DNA from: Colius striatus
Taxonomy: Eukaryota > Chordata > Aves > Coliiformes > Coliidae
Direction of reading: 5' to 3'
Length of the DNA stretch: 64,000 bases
NCBI RefSeq assembly: GCF_028858725.1
Contig: NC_084771.1
Location: 11,684,915 to 11,748,914, forward strand
The translations under genes were made by a program, and so were the position numbers. This document shows, one piece after another, positions 23,714 to 36,905 of this stretch; the first letter of the stretch is position 1, and each line of letters opens with the position of its first letter. Under the pieces are notes generated by a model that was given only the letters and a program-made list of their open reading frames with translations, was not told the origin of the DNA and made no database searches.

Positions 23714-25515
23714 GTGAGTCGCGGCGGGCACCGCCGGGCCGGGCGGGACCTGGCGCAACCGGTGCCGCGCTTGCATCAGCCGCCGCTCGCACGTGGAGCC
23801 GGTGCGGGCGGCGGCTGCGACCTGCCGCGGAGCCTCGTCCCGGTCCCGCCGTCCCCGAGAGCCTCGTCCCGGGCTCGCCGGCGGGACCGAGCGTGGCTGG
23901 TTTCTCCCCGGGGCGGAGATGCCGCCGCGGGGATTGGGATGAGGGTCGGGGCCGGGGTAGCGGCCCCGGCACCTGCCCCGAGCCGCGGCGGGGACCGGGA
24001 TGCAGTGGGCAGCGGGATGTGGCGTCGTTTTGTCCGCTTGTGGCTCTCGGCGCGCTGTCCATCCCGAGTGACAGCGTGGCATTCTGCCAGACACTTCCCG
24101 GACGTGGGCTGAGCCCCCCCGGAGCGGCCGTCTGGCCTGAGCGCCTTTCCCTGGGCCGGCTCTGACGGGCGCTGATGAGGGTCTGAGGGCCACGGCAAAA
24201 CCCAGTGCAGCAGCGCCGGGGGTTTGGAATGGAGGCTGTCCTATATCATGCGTCTTCTTGCTCAGTGCCACTCGCGCTTTTTTTCTCTGCGCTGCTCTGG
24301 GAGCAAGGGCTGAGCACGTTTCTTCTGCCAGCCCCCTGGTTGCAGTTTGCAGAGCTTGCATCGAGTGTCAGCAATCGTCAGAGCAATCGAGCAGCACTGG
24401 GGAAGGCAGCCAGAGCTGTCTGGACAGTGACTGGGGAGGATGCTAGTGCTGGGGCACTTGTTCACCTCAAACCTGTACCACAGGCTGCCCTGGGCTGGCA
24501 CGGCTCCTTGGGCGAAGGCTGAATGTGATGCGTGATGGCTCAGAGGGAGGTTTCTCCAGAAACGGGGTGGTTTGCTGGTTATGGGGAAGTAGCCAAGCTG
24601 GTGACTGTCACTGCAACCCTGGTAATCCCCCTCAGTGGGAAAGGGTCACAGAGTGACCCTCATGTACTCTGACGCTGATCATACAGCACAGTGTTTGTGT
24701 CCAGGTGCCTGGATGGGCCAAGATTCATTTCCCAGCACAGAGAGCAGTCAGTGGGGAGAAGGCACTGATGGGTGAGTGATCCAGTGCTGGGCATGGGGTA
24801 CCAACCATGGCCCTGTGCATTAGGAGCCACTTTCCCTACAGCTCCTCTCACCCCGTGCCTGCTGCCTGCTCCACGAGGGGATTATCTCCCAGAGCCTTTG
24901 GGGGATGAGTGGCTGCTGTGAGTAGAGAGAGTGAGGGTGTTGCAGCCCCTTAAGGCAGTTGCAGCCTGTGGAGTGTGCAGGCTGCTTGGCAGGAGCTGTT
25001 AATACAGGAGGCGTGTGCAGTGGTCACCTGCACTGTGTGCTGGGCCACACATCCCTGCTGAGGGTGTAATACAGATGCAAAGGAGGAATGGCCACGTCCT
25101 AGTGAGTCAGCCTGCCAAATCCTCTGCTGGAGGAATGCTTTGTGTGCCTACCATTGCTGCTGTGCACGCTCACGCGCCAGCCGGACCAGCTGCCAAATTG
25201 GTGGGGAGTTGTTGGGAGACAGTGGGCGAGCTCTGGGACTTGTCTGGGGGCCCTGTCGTGGGGATCACACAGGGCTCGTGCAGTGAACCTGTTTCTTTCT
25301 GTGGACTCACTGGGTTCATCCATGGCAAAAGGGCAGCACAAGTAGGGTATGCACAGCCCCGCAGGGCCTTGGAGGGAAGTGTGTGGCAGGGGCTTGGTGA
25401 TGATGGATCAACTGGGTGCAGGAACAGCTCCTGTGGGCATCACTGCCTGCCCTACTCCCCCCAGCATGGCTCCTGCTGCCTGCAGGACCTTCATGCTCTG
25501 TCCCTTCTCTTGCAG
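23714..25515 (+). other. SLC7A3: Proposed SLC7A3 5' UTR intron
   Basis: The first 450 bp remain CpG-rich and then grade into ordinary DNA. No conserved protein is seen. A long open frame from 25015 runs in frame into the first coding exon, but it has no similarity to the transporter before residue 1 of the family start, so it is not used. Confidence 0.45.
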
Positions 25516-25554
25516 GGATTTTCAGCAGCTCAGCACCACCCACGAGAGGACAAG

Positions 25555-28500
25555 ATGTTCGGGGGGAAAATGACCAGCATTGGGAAGAAGCTGATCCGCC
25601 GGCGTGTGGTGGATCTGAGCTCTGAGGACACACGTTTTGCTCGCTGCCTCTCCACACTGGACCTCATAGCCCTGGGGGTGGGCAGCACGCTGGGGGCTGG
25701 CGTGTATGTGCTTGCTGGGGAGGTGGCCAAGGAGATGGCTGGTCCTTCCATTGTCCTCTGCTTCCTGGTGGCTGCTCTCTCATCAGTACTGGCCGGACTC
25801 TGCTATGCAGAGTTTGGGGCCCGTGTCCCCAAGACTGGCTCCGCCTACCTCTACAGCTATGTCACCGTTGGTGAGATCTGGGCTTTCACAACTGGTTGGA
25901 ACCTCATCCTCTCCTATGTGATAGGTATGGGGCTGGGCAGGGTGCTTGCATGTGTGCATAGGCTCCTTACAGCACCGTACTGGCAATGTGGGGGGCTTGT
26001 GGGGGCAGTATGTGGTGCTACAGGAGCAGGGTGTAGGGTGGGATCAGTAGGGAGGTGGGTGCTGGGATGTAGGTGGCTGGTGCCACTCTGCCCTGGGCTT
26101 GGACTGATGCACAGGTTTGCCATTGACCAGGCACAGCCAGCGTGGCTCGAGCCTGGAGCGCGGCATTCGACAACATAATTGGCAACCACATCTCCAACTT
26201 CTTCATGAACAAGACCACATTGCACCTGCCAGGTGTGCTGGCCGAGCGCCCAGACTTCTTCGCTCTGATCCTCATAGGTCTGCTCACCGGTGAGTGCGTG
26301 GGACTGGCTCCGTTGCACGGTGGGTGGTGGCAGGGGACCCCGGCCGCTCTCCACTCACCCCCTCTGTCCCCGCAGCGCTGCTGGCCTTTGGTGTCAGTGA
26401 ATCTGCCCTCGTCAACAAAATCTTCACGGCAGTGAACCTGGTGGTGCTGAGCTTTGTCATCATCGCTGGCTTCGTGAAGGGAGACATCAAGAACTGGCAG
26501 CTCTCAGAGGAGGACTACATCAACCATTCATCCCTGTACCTGCTGGATGACGCCAGGTGAGTGGAGCAACTGGTCAGGGGCTGGCACCAACCTCACTGTC
26601 CGTGCACCCTACAGCAGCTGCTCTTCTCCCTCCTTTCCAGGAAAAAAGCCTTTGGCTCTGGTGGGTTTGTCCCCTTTGGACTGGAAGGGATCCTGACCGG
26701 TGCTGCCACCTGTTTCTACGCCTTCGTGGGCTTTGACTGCATCGCCACCACAGGTACTGCGCTGAGCCGTGTGGACATTCCACTCACACACTGAGTTGTG
26801 TGGGCATTCCACTCATGCAGCTGGTGCCTGGCTGGGACCCGGGACCCACTGGGAGTATACTCCATGGCGTGGGAAACAGCCCGTCCTGCTGCTCCAGGGA
26901 GGTTTCCCTGCAGTGGCTCTGTCCCCAGCTGGGCCGCCACAAAAGGGCTCACAGCCCGTCTGGCCCCAGGGGCTGCACCCTGCCTCGCAGGCAGTGCTTA
27001 GGGAGCCCTTCTGCTGCTGAGCTGAGGATGCAACAGTGGTGGGAATTGCTGGTTATTTCTCAGCCTCAAGCAATGTTTTTCTAGACGATGTTCATGCAGA
27101 GCTGCTGCTCTCTGGAACACAGGGAGCCCTCTTAATTTCCTCTCATTCTCCCAAGAATCTACTTAGTGAGTGGCTGGTACAGGCTGTTCTGCCTGACTTC
27201 CCTGTCTGTGCCTCCCTGCCCCCAGGGGCTGCTGGGCAGCTGCCTCCTTCCCTCCTACGCAGCTGCTGAGCCCCTTGGTTTGAGCAGAGAGCAGGCCTGT
27301 GCAAGGCTGGGGCACGAAGGCACTGTGACTGCCTTGCTGTGCCCACGCACATTCAGCAGGCTCTGTAGGAGTGGGAGCTGCTGGGAGGCCGGGGGGACTG
27401 TGAGCCCAGCTGCTGGGCAGACACATGCCTGGAAGCCAGAGCTGCAGCCACGTACCTCCGCCAGTGCAGCAGCATGGCAGGGACCTCTCCTCTCCAGTAG
27501 CCCTCGCCAGCTGCTGCCCAGCCCCATGCTGCCATGGGAAGCCCTTCCTGCAGCTCATCCCCCAAGGCCAGCTGCCCTGTGCAGTGCCACAGAGCAGGGA
27601 CGGATGCTGCCTCTTGTCTCCACACAGGGGAGGAAGCCAGGAACCCACAGCGCTCGATCCCCATTGGCATCATCGTGTCCCTCCTCATCTGCTTCGTGGC
27701 TTATTTTGGGGTTTCTGCAGCCCTGACTGTCATGGTGCCCTACTTCCTCCTGAACAAGGAGAGTCCCCTGCCTGAAGCCTTCAAGGCGGTGGGCTGGGAG
27801 CCTGCCCGCTATGCCGTTGCCGTTGGCTCGCTCTGTGCCCTCTCCACCAGGTAGGACTGGCTCCATCCCTGGCACTGCTTAGCACTGCGTGGGGACCAGC
27901 AGCACGTGTGCCAGCTGGACTGAGGCTTTGCCTTGTCTGGCTGCTGTCCTGCTCCTGGCACAGAGCCAGTCTCATCCGCATCTGGGTGGTGGGTGTAGAC
28001 TACTTGCTCGGCAGGCCCTGAGCCATCTCTCCCCACGGCAGCTTGCTGGGTTCCATGTTCCCCATGCCCCGTGTGATCTATGCCATGGCAGAGGATGGAC
28101 TGCTCTTCAAGTTCCTTTCCAGCATCAACAACCGCACAAAAACCCCTCTGTCAGCCACCATCACCTCGGGGCTCCTGGCAGGTAAGGCTCCTGCCCGCTG
28201 CCTTGCACTCTGCCCCACAGCAGCCTGGAGCTGTGCTCATGCTGTGTGTCCTCGTTGCAGCGGTGATGGCCTTTCTGCTTGACCTGAAGGACCTGGTGGA
28301 CCTCATGTCGATCGGCACGCTGCTGGCCTACTCCCTGGTTGCAGTGTGTGTGCTCATCCTCCGGTGGGTGCCTCCTCTCACGTGGCAGTGCTTGGGGTGC
28401 ATGTATGTCCCATTGAGCCCGGGGCTTGTGGCCACAGCTTTATCCTGGGGGAAGGCAGCCTGGGGAAGCATCAAGCTCCCGAGATAAAGGCTGTTCACAA

Positions 28501-30192
28501 GAGCCTGCATGGTGCCTTTATGCAGATCCATGCTGTTGTGAGGCCACTGCAGGAGCAGCACATGTGGCTGGAGGAGTGGGAGGGGTATGAGGATGCAGCC
28601 CACTGTCCCCCTGGGCTAGGAAGTTCCTCAGGCTCAACTGCAGCTTATCCCATCTGTTCAGGTACCAATCTGGGCAGCTGAACTCCCCAAGGGCCACAGA
28701 AATGCTGGAGCTTAATGGGAACGAGGAGGAAAAGGTGATCATGAACCCAACCGTCACCACCACCGGTGCTCAGCCGAAAGAGACACTGTCCTTGGCAACA
28801 CTCTTCAACCCTCCCACGGACACTCCCACCAGGCTCTCGGGGCGCATTGTCTACATCTGTGTCTCAGTCATTGGTGAGTGAGCAGGAGCTGGTGGCTGAT
28901 GTCCCCTCCAGCCAACAGCCTAGAGTGTTTTGTCACAAACACTCTAGGGTGATGGGCACGCTGGGCAGAGAGGACGGACCAGGCAGCAGAGGCTGCCAGA
29001 CGCTGTTGGCAGTGCCAGCGGGTGCTGGACCTGCTCTGCCCTGAGCAGGCTGCCAAGCACAGGGCACAGGTGGGGTCCAGGGATATAGGCAAAAGAACTC
29101 CTTGTGATGAGCCTGGCCCAGGCTGCACACCCAGCGAGTAGTCCCCAGCCCCCTGAGAGTGCCCAGGCCTGGTCAGTGAGGTTTGATCCATCCATCAATG
29201 GCTTCATTGTGCAGCCAGAATGGGGTGGCTCAGCCAGGTCTGGGCAAATGGCAGAGCTGGGTTTGGGCCCAGCTGGGTGCAGGCTCTCCTCAGCTTGCCA
29301 GGCTCATGAGTTCCCCTGGCAAAGTACTTCCCTGAGGTTTTGGGGTGGGTGTTTTAGACAGTACATGCTAGATCTATATCTGACTGAGAAGAGCGAGTGT
29401 CTCAGCCCATTGGTGAGGCTCAGTGTCCCAGGGAGCAGCCCTCTGACTCCTCTCTGTCCTGCAGCCACACTGATCATGGTCATCTGCGTGGTCCTGACGC
29501 TGAAGGTGACTGCACTGAAGGCTGCCAACGTGGGCTGGATCACAGCTGTGGTGCTGCTCCTCGTGGCTCTGCTCATTCCCATCATCATTGTTTGGAGGCA
29601 GCCACAGAGCAACACACGCTTGAACTTCAAGGTGAGAGTGACCCTCAGCAGAGTGTGACCCTGGCAGAGTCTGGGCCATTGCAGAGTCTTCTAGGGTTCT
29701 GAGATGTGGCCCTCCAAGGTGCAATCCCCCAGCATGGAAGTGCCTGGATGCTCTCTGGGCTGTGGCAGGGTTGGGATCCCTCTGTGGCCAGGAGCATCTC
29801 TGAGCCCAAACAGCACAGCTGACATGCACCTCTTGTCCATGGCAGGTACCTTTCCTGCCACTCCTGCCGATCTTCAGCATCTTTGTTAACATCCTGCTGA
29901 TGGTACAGCTGAGTCCTGGCACCTGGGTGCGGTTTGCCATCTGGATGGCTGTGGGTAAGTGTCCTGTGAGGGGCGTGGAGTACCTGCAGGGTCTCCCTGG
30001 AGGACTGTTGCACTGACAGCCCATCACTGTACATTTCATGGTGGGAACTGTCCTGCAGGTTTTATGATTTACTTTGGCTATGGGATTCGGCACAGCGTGG
30101 AAGGGAAAAATGAGGAGGAACCTTGTGCCACAGTAGAAAAGCCTCTGCACCAGCCTGGACTGGACCTTGGTCCCAGGGCTGCTGCAGTCTGA
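25555..30192 (+). CDS. SLC7A3: Cationic amino acid transporter 3 (CAT3), eleven coding exons
   Basis: Plasma-membrane, sodium-independent carrier for arginine, lysine and ornithine (APC superfamily, CAT family). Coding exons: 25555-25924, 26131-26289, 26376-26556, 26641-26753, 27628-27850, 28042-28181, 28261-28363, 28662-28873, 29465-29631, 29846-29954, 30059-30192; 1,911 nt, 636 aa (human CAT3 is about 619). Every junction is GT-AG with consistent phase. Seen: TM1 with [18 protein letters not shown] (41-58); [40 protein letters not shown] with the conserved glutamate at residue 107; [104 protein letters not shown]. About 14 membrane segments are expected. The acidic loop near residues 430-490 and the C-tail (ends RAAAV) differ from mammals, as usual in this family. 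CAT3 rather than CAT1 or CAT2 is decided mainly by the SNX12/TEX11 neighbourhood. Confidence 0.94.
26769..26820 (+). repeat. Two-copy tandem repeat, 29-bp period
   Basis: In SLC7A3 intron 4, just after the donor, GTGTGGACATTCCACTCA and GTGTGGGCATTCCACTCA are repeated with one mismatch at 29-bp spacing. It looks like a local duplication; no function is suggested. Confidence 0.7.
28919..28948. repeat. Perfect 12-bp inverted repeat in SLC7A3 intron 8
   Basis: CCTAGAGTGTTT at 28919-28930 and its exact reverse complement AAACACTCTAGG at 28937-28948 are separated by TGTCAC. RNA from either strand could form a 12-bp hairpin with a 6-base loop. It lies 46 bp after the exon 8 donor. Confidence 0.85.
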
Positions 30193-30864
30193 AGGACTGG
30201 GCACCACCACTCCATGGACCTCTGCCAGTATTCCTGATCATGATTGGCACGGTACATCCATCCTCTCTCCCGTGGGGATTGAGTCCCAGAGTCATGACTA
30301 CGGAGCTGGGTCGTGCACTGCCCTTTCCCCTCGCAGAGCTGAGGTCATGGAGATGAGTCCCTGGGCCTGCTGGGAGCCCTGGTAGCCTGGGGCTGATCTC
30401 TGCCACTCCCCCCAGCTCTGCTGAGGAGCAGTGACACAGCACGGCCCTCCCACTGTGGAAACTGCTGTCAGAAATGCTGCTTTCCCTATGAACAGGAGGC
30501 CCCACGGGATTGTGCAGCTGTATTTGTTCTATGTGACTGTGGCCACCACCTCCTCTCTGTGCTTTCCAAATGCCAGGTGTGTACGTGGCAGCTATGTCTG
30601 GAGCCGTGAGATGAGGCTTGAGGTGGCTTGTTCTGGTACTGCCAGCAGTCCTGGTGCTCTCTGGCACCACAGGGCTCAGCCAGCCAAAACGCCCCCTGTG
30701 CCTGAGATTCACACCCCACGCTGAGCCCCGTGCTGCCCCAACCATGCTGCTTGGTGCACACATCTAGCTTGGGTGTCCATGAAGATGTCCACAGCGTAGC
30801 AGTACCGCTGTCCAGCCTTGTATGCCTTCGTATAATTGGTGTTTTAATGTCGACTTTTATACCT

Positions 30865-30870
30865 ATTAAA
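30865..30870 (+). terminator. SLC7A3: SLC7A3 poly(A) signal
   Basis: ATTAAA lies 673 bases after the stop codon and is followed within 35 bases by a TTGGCTCTGTCGGTCC T/GT-rich stretch, a plausible cleavage region. No canonical AATAAA occurs earlier in the 3' UTR that I could find. Confidence 0.6.
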
Positions 30871-33800
30871 CTAAATGGTTTTTAAGTACTTGGCTCTGTC
30901 GGTCCTGCCACACCTCTTTGTTAGTTCTTGGACCTCTAGGCAGGACTCCACATGCTAGTGGGCCAGATGCCAGGTTGGTGCCCAGAGGTGGCTGTCTGTG
31001 CTGAGTGAGCTCCCTGCCTGAAAGTTACTATCTGTGGCAGCCAGCCCTCACACTGTCCCCTGGGCTGGTGAGCCAGGAGCTGTGGAACACTGCTCCAGCA
31101 CAGCTCAATCGTGTGCTGCTGGTACCTGGGCAGGACAGCAGCCTGCCATGGCCCCAGCCTGCAGGCGCTGTGCTGTGGGAGCAAATCACCAGGTCCTAAG
31201 GCAGCAGCTGCAGTAAAGACCTTGGAAATACCTCCTGGATGCTCCAGCAGTAGCCTGCAGAGGAAGTATGGCCAGGAACTGGGCTGCATCCATGTGAGAT
31301 GATGATTTCCCAGATTCTGGTCTGGTCTAAATCAGCCTTGACAGATTATTTTGCAAAATAAGCTAATTGAGGGCTGCTGGGTCTTGTGTGGTTTTGGCAT
31401 CTCTCCCTGTTTGCTGGCAGTGCAGCAAGGTCACTGCATGGTCAGTGGCAACTCTTAGGAGATCCTGCCCACCTCTACCTGCAGCCTTGTCTTGCCTCAT
31501 CTGAGTTAACAGGGCTGCCAGGGATGGCACTACATCCTCTGCCATGGGGCACCTCTGCCTCAGCTGGCCCCACTGGCATTACCACACCTCTTGGTGCATC
31601 ACTTGGTGGGTGAATAAAACCCAGCCAGAGGCCCAGGACATTGTCAGCACAACTTTAGCTGCTGCTGTGCCAGCCTTTGTGTGGCCTGCTGAGATGCTCT
31701 GATAGCAACCCAGGGCTCCATTGTGCAGAGAGGGGCTGGCAGGGAAGCCTGTTCTTGGGCAAAAGCTGTCAGGTGCTGAGGGCTGCAGGAAGGTTTCCCC
31801 TTCCTGTGACAGTCTAGAAGGGGCCATTTTATGGTTTGAAAAAACACAGGAAAAAGCAGAGCCCTGTCTTGCTGCTGAGAGGCCCAGTTCCCAGCCCTGC
31901 CACACAGCTGCACGTGGTTTGCTCTGTCAGCTGGGGTCTTTTCCCCCCAGGTTGGCAGCAGAGGCTGTGTTCCTGCCAGCTACCCGGCTATGGGCCTCCC
32001 GCAGTGGCTCCAGCCCTGGCAGAGCGGCTGGCACAGCCCTGGAGATAACCAAACAAGCCTGTGCCTCTGCTGCTGATGCTGTAGGGGTGCCAGGCAGACT
32101 GGGCACAAGCATGGGCAGGAGCACGGGTGCGGGCAGGCAGGGCTGGCGCCAGCCTCACTGCTGTCTTGCTGGCTGTAGAGCCAGGGTGGGAGGCTACAGC
32201 CAGGGCTTGGTTTGTGATCTCCCTGTTGCCATCCTGCCTGGATTTACCAGGGAGCTGGAGGGCTGCTGGCTCTGAGTCTATTTGGCCCAAGGCATGCTGA
32301 GGGGCAGGTGGTTGGGGCAGTGTTAGTAGGGGGGCACTGGATGGCAGCAATGTGCCCTGGCCATGGGCCGTGCCGGAGTGCAGCACTGGCAGGTCAGGGT
32401 GAAGGGTTGCAGAGAGATGGTGGGTCTCACCTTCCCTCCCTGTTTGCTCCATTCTGTCTCCAGTGGCCTTCATGTGCTGCCATGACCATGGCACAGACCC
32501 CATCAGCCTTTGAGGGACACGGGACTTACTCAGCAGAGGCATGGGAGCAGGATCTCTGCACACCAGCTGCTTGCTGAGGAACAGCCTCCTGAGGTGCTGC
32601 CAAGAGGAGCCCCCATGGGTACACAGGCTTGGGGCAGAACGGAGATAGAGTGCTGTGCCACTGAGCTGCTGGTGAGAGAGCTGGCACTGCAGAGTCTGCC
32701 CTCTGCATGGCTCCTCTGCCAGAACAGGGGTGGCCTTGGCATGTGGAAATGTAGCAGCAGATTAACTTTTAAATTGGCTCCAACGATCCATTTTGGAGTT
32801 AGAACAGGTCGCCTGGTCTGCACTGCTCTATGACACCAAATACTTCAATCTGACATAATGCACCACCCTGTAGGACCAGCAGGCAGGTACCACCAGATCC
32901 TCCTCCCTGCAGGTGACGGGCTGGTGGAGTGGTGCTGTGGTGGCTGCCGGGTGGGACACATCCATTAGTGGGGCTCAAGCCCTGGAATCTGGGGAATCCA
33001 CCCTGGGGCAGATGGGGTTACTGGTGCAACAGTAACTCTTCAGCTCGTGATATTTCCGCAGCAGTGCTCAGTTGTGCTGCAGGGCCTCACTGTCCAGAAG
33101 AGCTCCAGGAGATCAAAGCTGGTGCCTGGTGAGATTCCTATCTCTCCTTACTCACCTGGATCCTGGCAGGCCCCAACCTTTTCTGCTTTCTGTGGTTGTG
33201 CTTGAGCATGCACGACCCAGTAGCTGGCATGAGGCTGTGTGCATCTGATAATCCTCCCGGCCCCAAGCTGTGGCAGGTGGCTGGCTCTCTAATCTGCAGG
33301 CTTAATGCTCTCCTTGCTTTGCCTTTGCAGGTCTAGCACAATCACTTGCTGCCAGCTAATTGCTCTTCTATTGCCCTCCTTTCTTCCCAGTGCTGCAGCT
33401 GGTGACCTGGTTCCTGCTCTTGGTCTGTGGTCCATGCAATATCTAGTCAAAGGGCAGTTCTTACCACAGCCTGTCCCGAGCTGGCAACATGCTGGTGCTG
33501 TGATGCCAGGCCTGGTGTGTTCAGTTCTGGGGTGTGTGGTGTATTGTAGGATCCTGTATGACACTAATGGGAGAGGAAGGTGATTGGGGTCTTCTCAGAG
33601 CACCAGTGGCTGGAAGTGTGTGGGGAGCACCATTCTATTAATGTTGCCATTTGTGTGGCTGCTCTAAAGTTTGTTCAGCTTTGTTACTATATCAAAGAGG
33701 ACTCTAAAAGCTGTCACACAGAGTAAGAACCACAGCCTGCCTCTTCCCCTCCACAAAGTAGCTGGCTTTGAGAGTTCCTGAGCAGGTGAGTGGTCGAGGA

Positions 33801-36352
33801 GCTTGAGGAGGAGCAGGATTTCCTGGCAGAACTGCTCCACTTTATTCTGTTCTCTCTCATGGAGGAAGAGGGTCACAGCAGAAACTCACTGGAGTCCAAA
33901 CTGTGATTCCCCAGGAAGCTTGAAAGGTGGTTTAAAACCTTCGTTGATTGAGCATGAGCTCAACATCAGGGTTCTTTACAGAAAGAGCTTAGCTGTTGGC
34001 CAGGGCCTCTGCTTCCAACATGGTAACTGCTCATGACTTTGAGAGGCAGCCACATCCTTGCTGCTAAGTTGTACCCAGTTTCTCTTGGGTCTCATCAGGT
34101 CTCGGTCTGTTGGCTGCACTGCCCCAGCAATGTGAGTGTTGAAGGTATAGGTATGCTGTGTTCTCTGTCTATACCAAAGGTACAGGTATAAGCATTCTTT
34201 AATCAAGGGCATCTGGAGCAGTTGAGTTTTGAGACTTTTGCAAAATGTCTTAAAACAATGTGCTTTTATGTAGCAAACTGAGTAATTGGTAAAAGCAGAA
34301 ATCTAACTTGATAAATTGAGGGTTCATTGAAGAAACCACAAAGAAGCTGTGAGCTAAGCTAAAAATTTGACTGAAGGTAATTGTGGCAGGGAGAGATCAC
34401 AACCACCAACTCACAGACCACCCACCCAATTCATACCCCACACCCAAAAGAAGAGGGTGGAGGAAGTGAACTGAGCACGTGCACTTATTTACATGCTGGG
34501 TGGAGGACTACTAACCAGTCCATAGAGTACCAGTAGATACACACAGGAGGTATTGTTGGTGTGCTCCATTTGTGGCATTCCCACTGAGCACCTGGGCTTG
34601 CATGAGTCTGACATAAATCACCAGTGTCTCTCCCGAGTGTGTGGTTGTTGGCGAGTTGCACACCGGGTAATGAATCCACTTTTCAGACAACGTGAGGACA
34701 AAGGGGTTTCTCTCCTAATAGGGCCTTTGTGTGCTGATGTTGTGTTTGAAAAGCAGCCCTGGAACCAGAGTCTTCTGGGCACAGAACATGTCATGGCCAG
34801 GAGCCCGGTCAGGGCAGGAGAAGCTGCTCCAGGCCAAGAGCTGGCAGCACCTTCTGGCTCATAAACTTTCTCATCTCTCTTTGGTTCTGTCTCAGGGTGC
34901 TGTAGAAGGAAGGGATCTTGAAATTTACTGCAGCTGTAGTGTTTGAGGTGGATTATTTTAGACAATTCCACGTATTTGAATAAAAGTCAGACCAAATCTC
35001 TTTGCAAAGGTTATGTTGAAAGAGGAATATATTGCTAGCCCTGGTTTGGGATTTGCTGAGAGAGACACACTTCCTCCAGACTGAAGTGAGTGGGACAGGG
35101 AGATGAGTGTTGAGCTGAAATTACAGTATTTAAAAAAATACAGACCAATGCCTTCTGCAGTCCTAAAACAGCCCAGGCACATGACTGAACAGATTCCTGT
35201 ATGTTCTGCCACAAACATGGGGCTGACGTGTCCAAGAGGCCACAACAGGCTCTTCCAGGAGCAAACTGAAAGCTTGCCTTATGTTTCCCTTTGCTAATCC
35301 TAGAGTTTCATGGCTGATACTTCTCCCCATCCTCCTTTAGTTGTCCCATTTCCCTGCTGTGTTTGCCCAGGCAATTATTCCCTCTAATCCATATTCTCCA
35401 CACCTCATGCTGATGGTGCTTTGCCTGCATGTGTATTTTCCTCTTAAGTTGATGTCTTTTTCCTTTTTTTTGCTGCACCTCAGGGGCAGCCTGCACTCTA
35501 TGCTGTCTTTGATTGAACCTGCTGAAGGCTGAGCATGCAGCTCCTTCAAGACCTGTGACAGTTGTACAGGCACAGCAACCTGACTTGCAAAGCAAACAGG
35601 TAGGAGACATTTTGATAAATAACACCCTCCCTGCCTCAGCTGTCAGCAGTTAGGGACAATGTGAGAGTTAAACTAATTTAAAGGGCATGCCTGGTCTGCA
35701 GATGGGTGTGCAACAGTTTCTATTATCTTGGATGAAATAATGCATGAAAATTGATGACTACACATTGCTGGGCAGGGAGCAGCTGCTATTGTTTACATAA
35801 CACGAACCCCAATTATAGACAGAATTTCACTTCTTCAGTGGAATTACATGCCCTAGCTAAGAGGTTCTTGGGGACAGATCAGAAAAAGTCCTCTGGTCCC
35901 TTGTTTGGACCCTAAGAATGAGTCAGAGAGCGTTAGCCATGCTCTTAAAACGGAAAGCAAGTTTGTCATAACCACAGGGAAGGAGTTGCTGGTTCCTTCC
36001 TCTCTGAAGTGCCCACTGGCTGTTTTGCTTTATACACCCGTCTGATTGTGGAACAGGGACAGGATAAGGAGTTTCTCCTAGAAACTGCTGATGTGAAACA
36101 TAAGGACTCATCTTATTCAGAGCACCCATACACTTTACAAGCAACTTCCTTCTGACACTAGCCATCAGCTATTGCAAAGCAGAAGAGGAGGAAAAGCCAG
36201 GCCAAGAGGGAAACCAAGAGAAACATGTTGAGACTCATGCCCCGTTTTAGTGTTCGTGTTTACAAGTGACAGCAGCTTTGAGACCCCAATGGGGCATGTT
36301 CCCTCCCAGTTTGTGTCATAGATACACAAACCACAACAGGTACAGGACTCAC
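30871..36352. other. Intergenic region between SLC7A3 and NCBP2L
   Basis: About 5.5 kb contains only short open frames, none resembling a known protein. A stretch around 34,380-34,500 (GGCAGGGAGAGATCACAACC) faintly recalls LTR sequence but is too short to call. No tRNA or other RNA gene was recognised. The base composition falls from about 60% GC near SLC7A3 to more AT-rich DNA past 34 kb. Confidence 0.55.
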
Positions 36353-36896
36353 TGTGGTAGCGGGTTGTCCTTGGCTGGACACCATGAGCCCCCCCAAGTC
36401 ACTCTATCACACCCCTCCTCAGCAGGATTGGGGAGAAAGTAAGAGGGAAAAGAAATTGTGGGTCAAAATAAAGGCAGTTTAATAAAGAAAAAGCAAAGGT
36501 TCTGTGCAGAGGCAAAGAAAGCCTCTGCTTCTCATGAGCAGGTGATGTCCAGCCACCCCCCAGGAGTGAGGCTGCAGCAGACGTAGCAGCTGCTCTGGAA
36601 GACAAACATCAGAGTAACAAATGCCTCCCCCTGCCCTGAGCTTTTAATGCTGAGCAGACTTCATATGGCATGGGAAATGCCTGTGGGCATTTTGGGTCAG
36701 CTGTGCTGGTTCTTTCCTCTCCCAGGATCTTGCCCACTCCAGCTTATTGGTGAGGGGGGAATACTGGAGACAGCCTTGATGCTTTGGAGCATTGCTCAGT
36801 AGTAGCCACAACACTGGGGTGTGACCAACACCTTTCTAGCCACTCATTCAAAGCACAGCACTGTGGAGAAAATTAACTCCATCCCAGCCAGACACA
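36353..36896 (-). mobile_element. Solo LTR of an avian endogenous retrovirus
   Basis: This fossil is about 544 bp. Read on the minus strand it starts TGTGTCTGGCTGGGATGGAG and ends in CTACCACA. It has the usual order of parts: a U3 with a TTAAAAGC TATA-like box near 36,640, a TTTATTAAACTGCCTTTATT block carrying the poly(A)-signal region near 36,470-36,490, and a short U5. From memory this is a common bird solo-LTR type, of the ERVK/ERVL group. There is no internal region, and no clear target-site duplication was found, so it is probably an old insertion. It lies directly beyond the NCBP2L 3' end, in the same orientation as that gene. Confidence 0.65.
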
Positions 36897-36905
36897 ATGC
36901 AACTG

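Noticed and set aside
25015-26178. 387-residue open frame reaching into SLC7A3 exon 1
   Set aside because: Only the part from 25555 to 25924 matches the CAT family; the upstream part is unconserved 5' UTR and intron, and the 3' part reads through the intron 1 donor.
34380-34500. Possible LTR fragment between SLC7A3 and NCBP2L
   Set aside because: Shares only a short GGCAGGGAGAGATCAC-like phrase with avian LTRs and has no recognisable ends.
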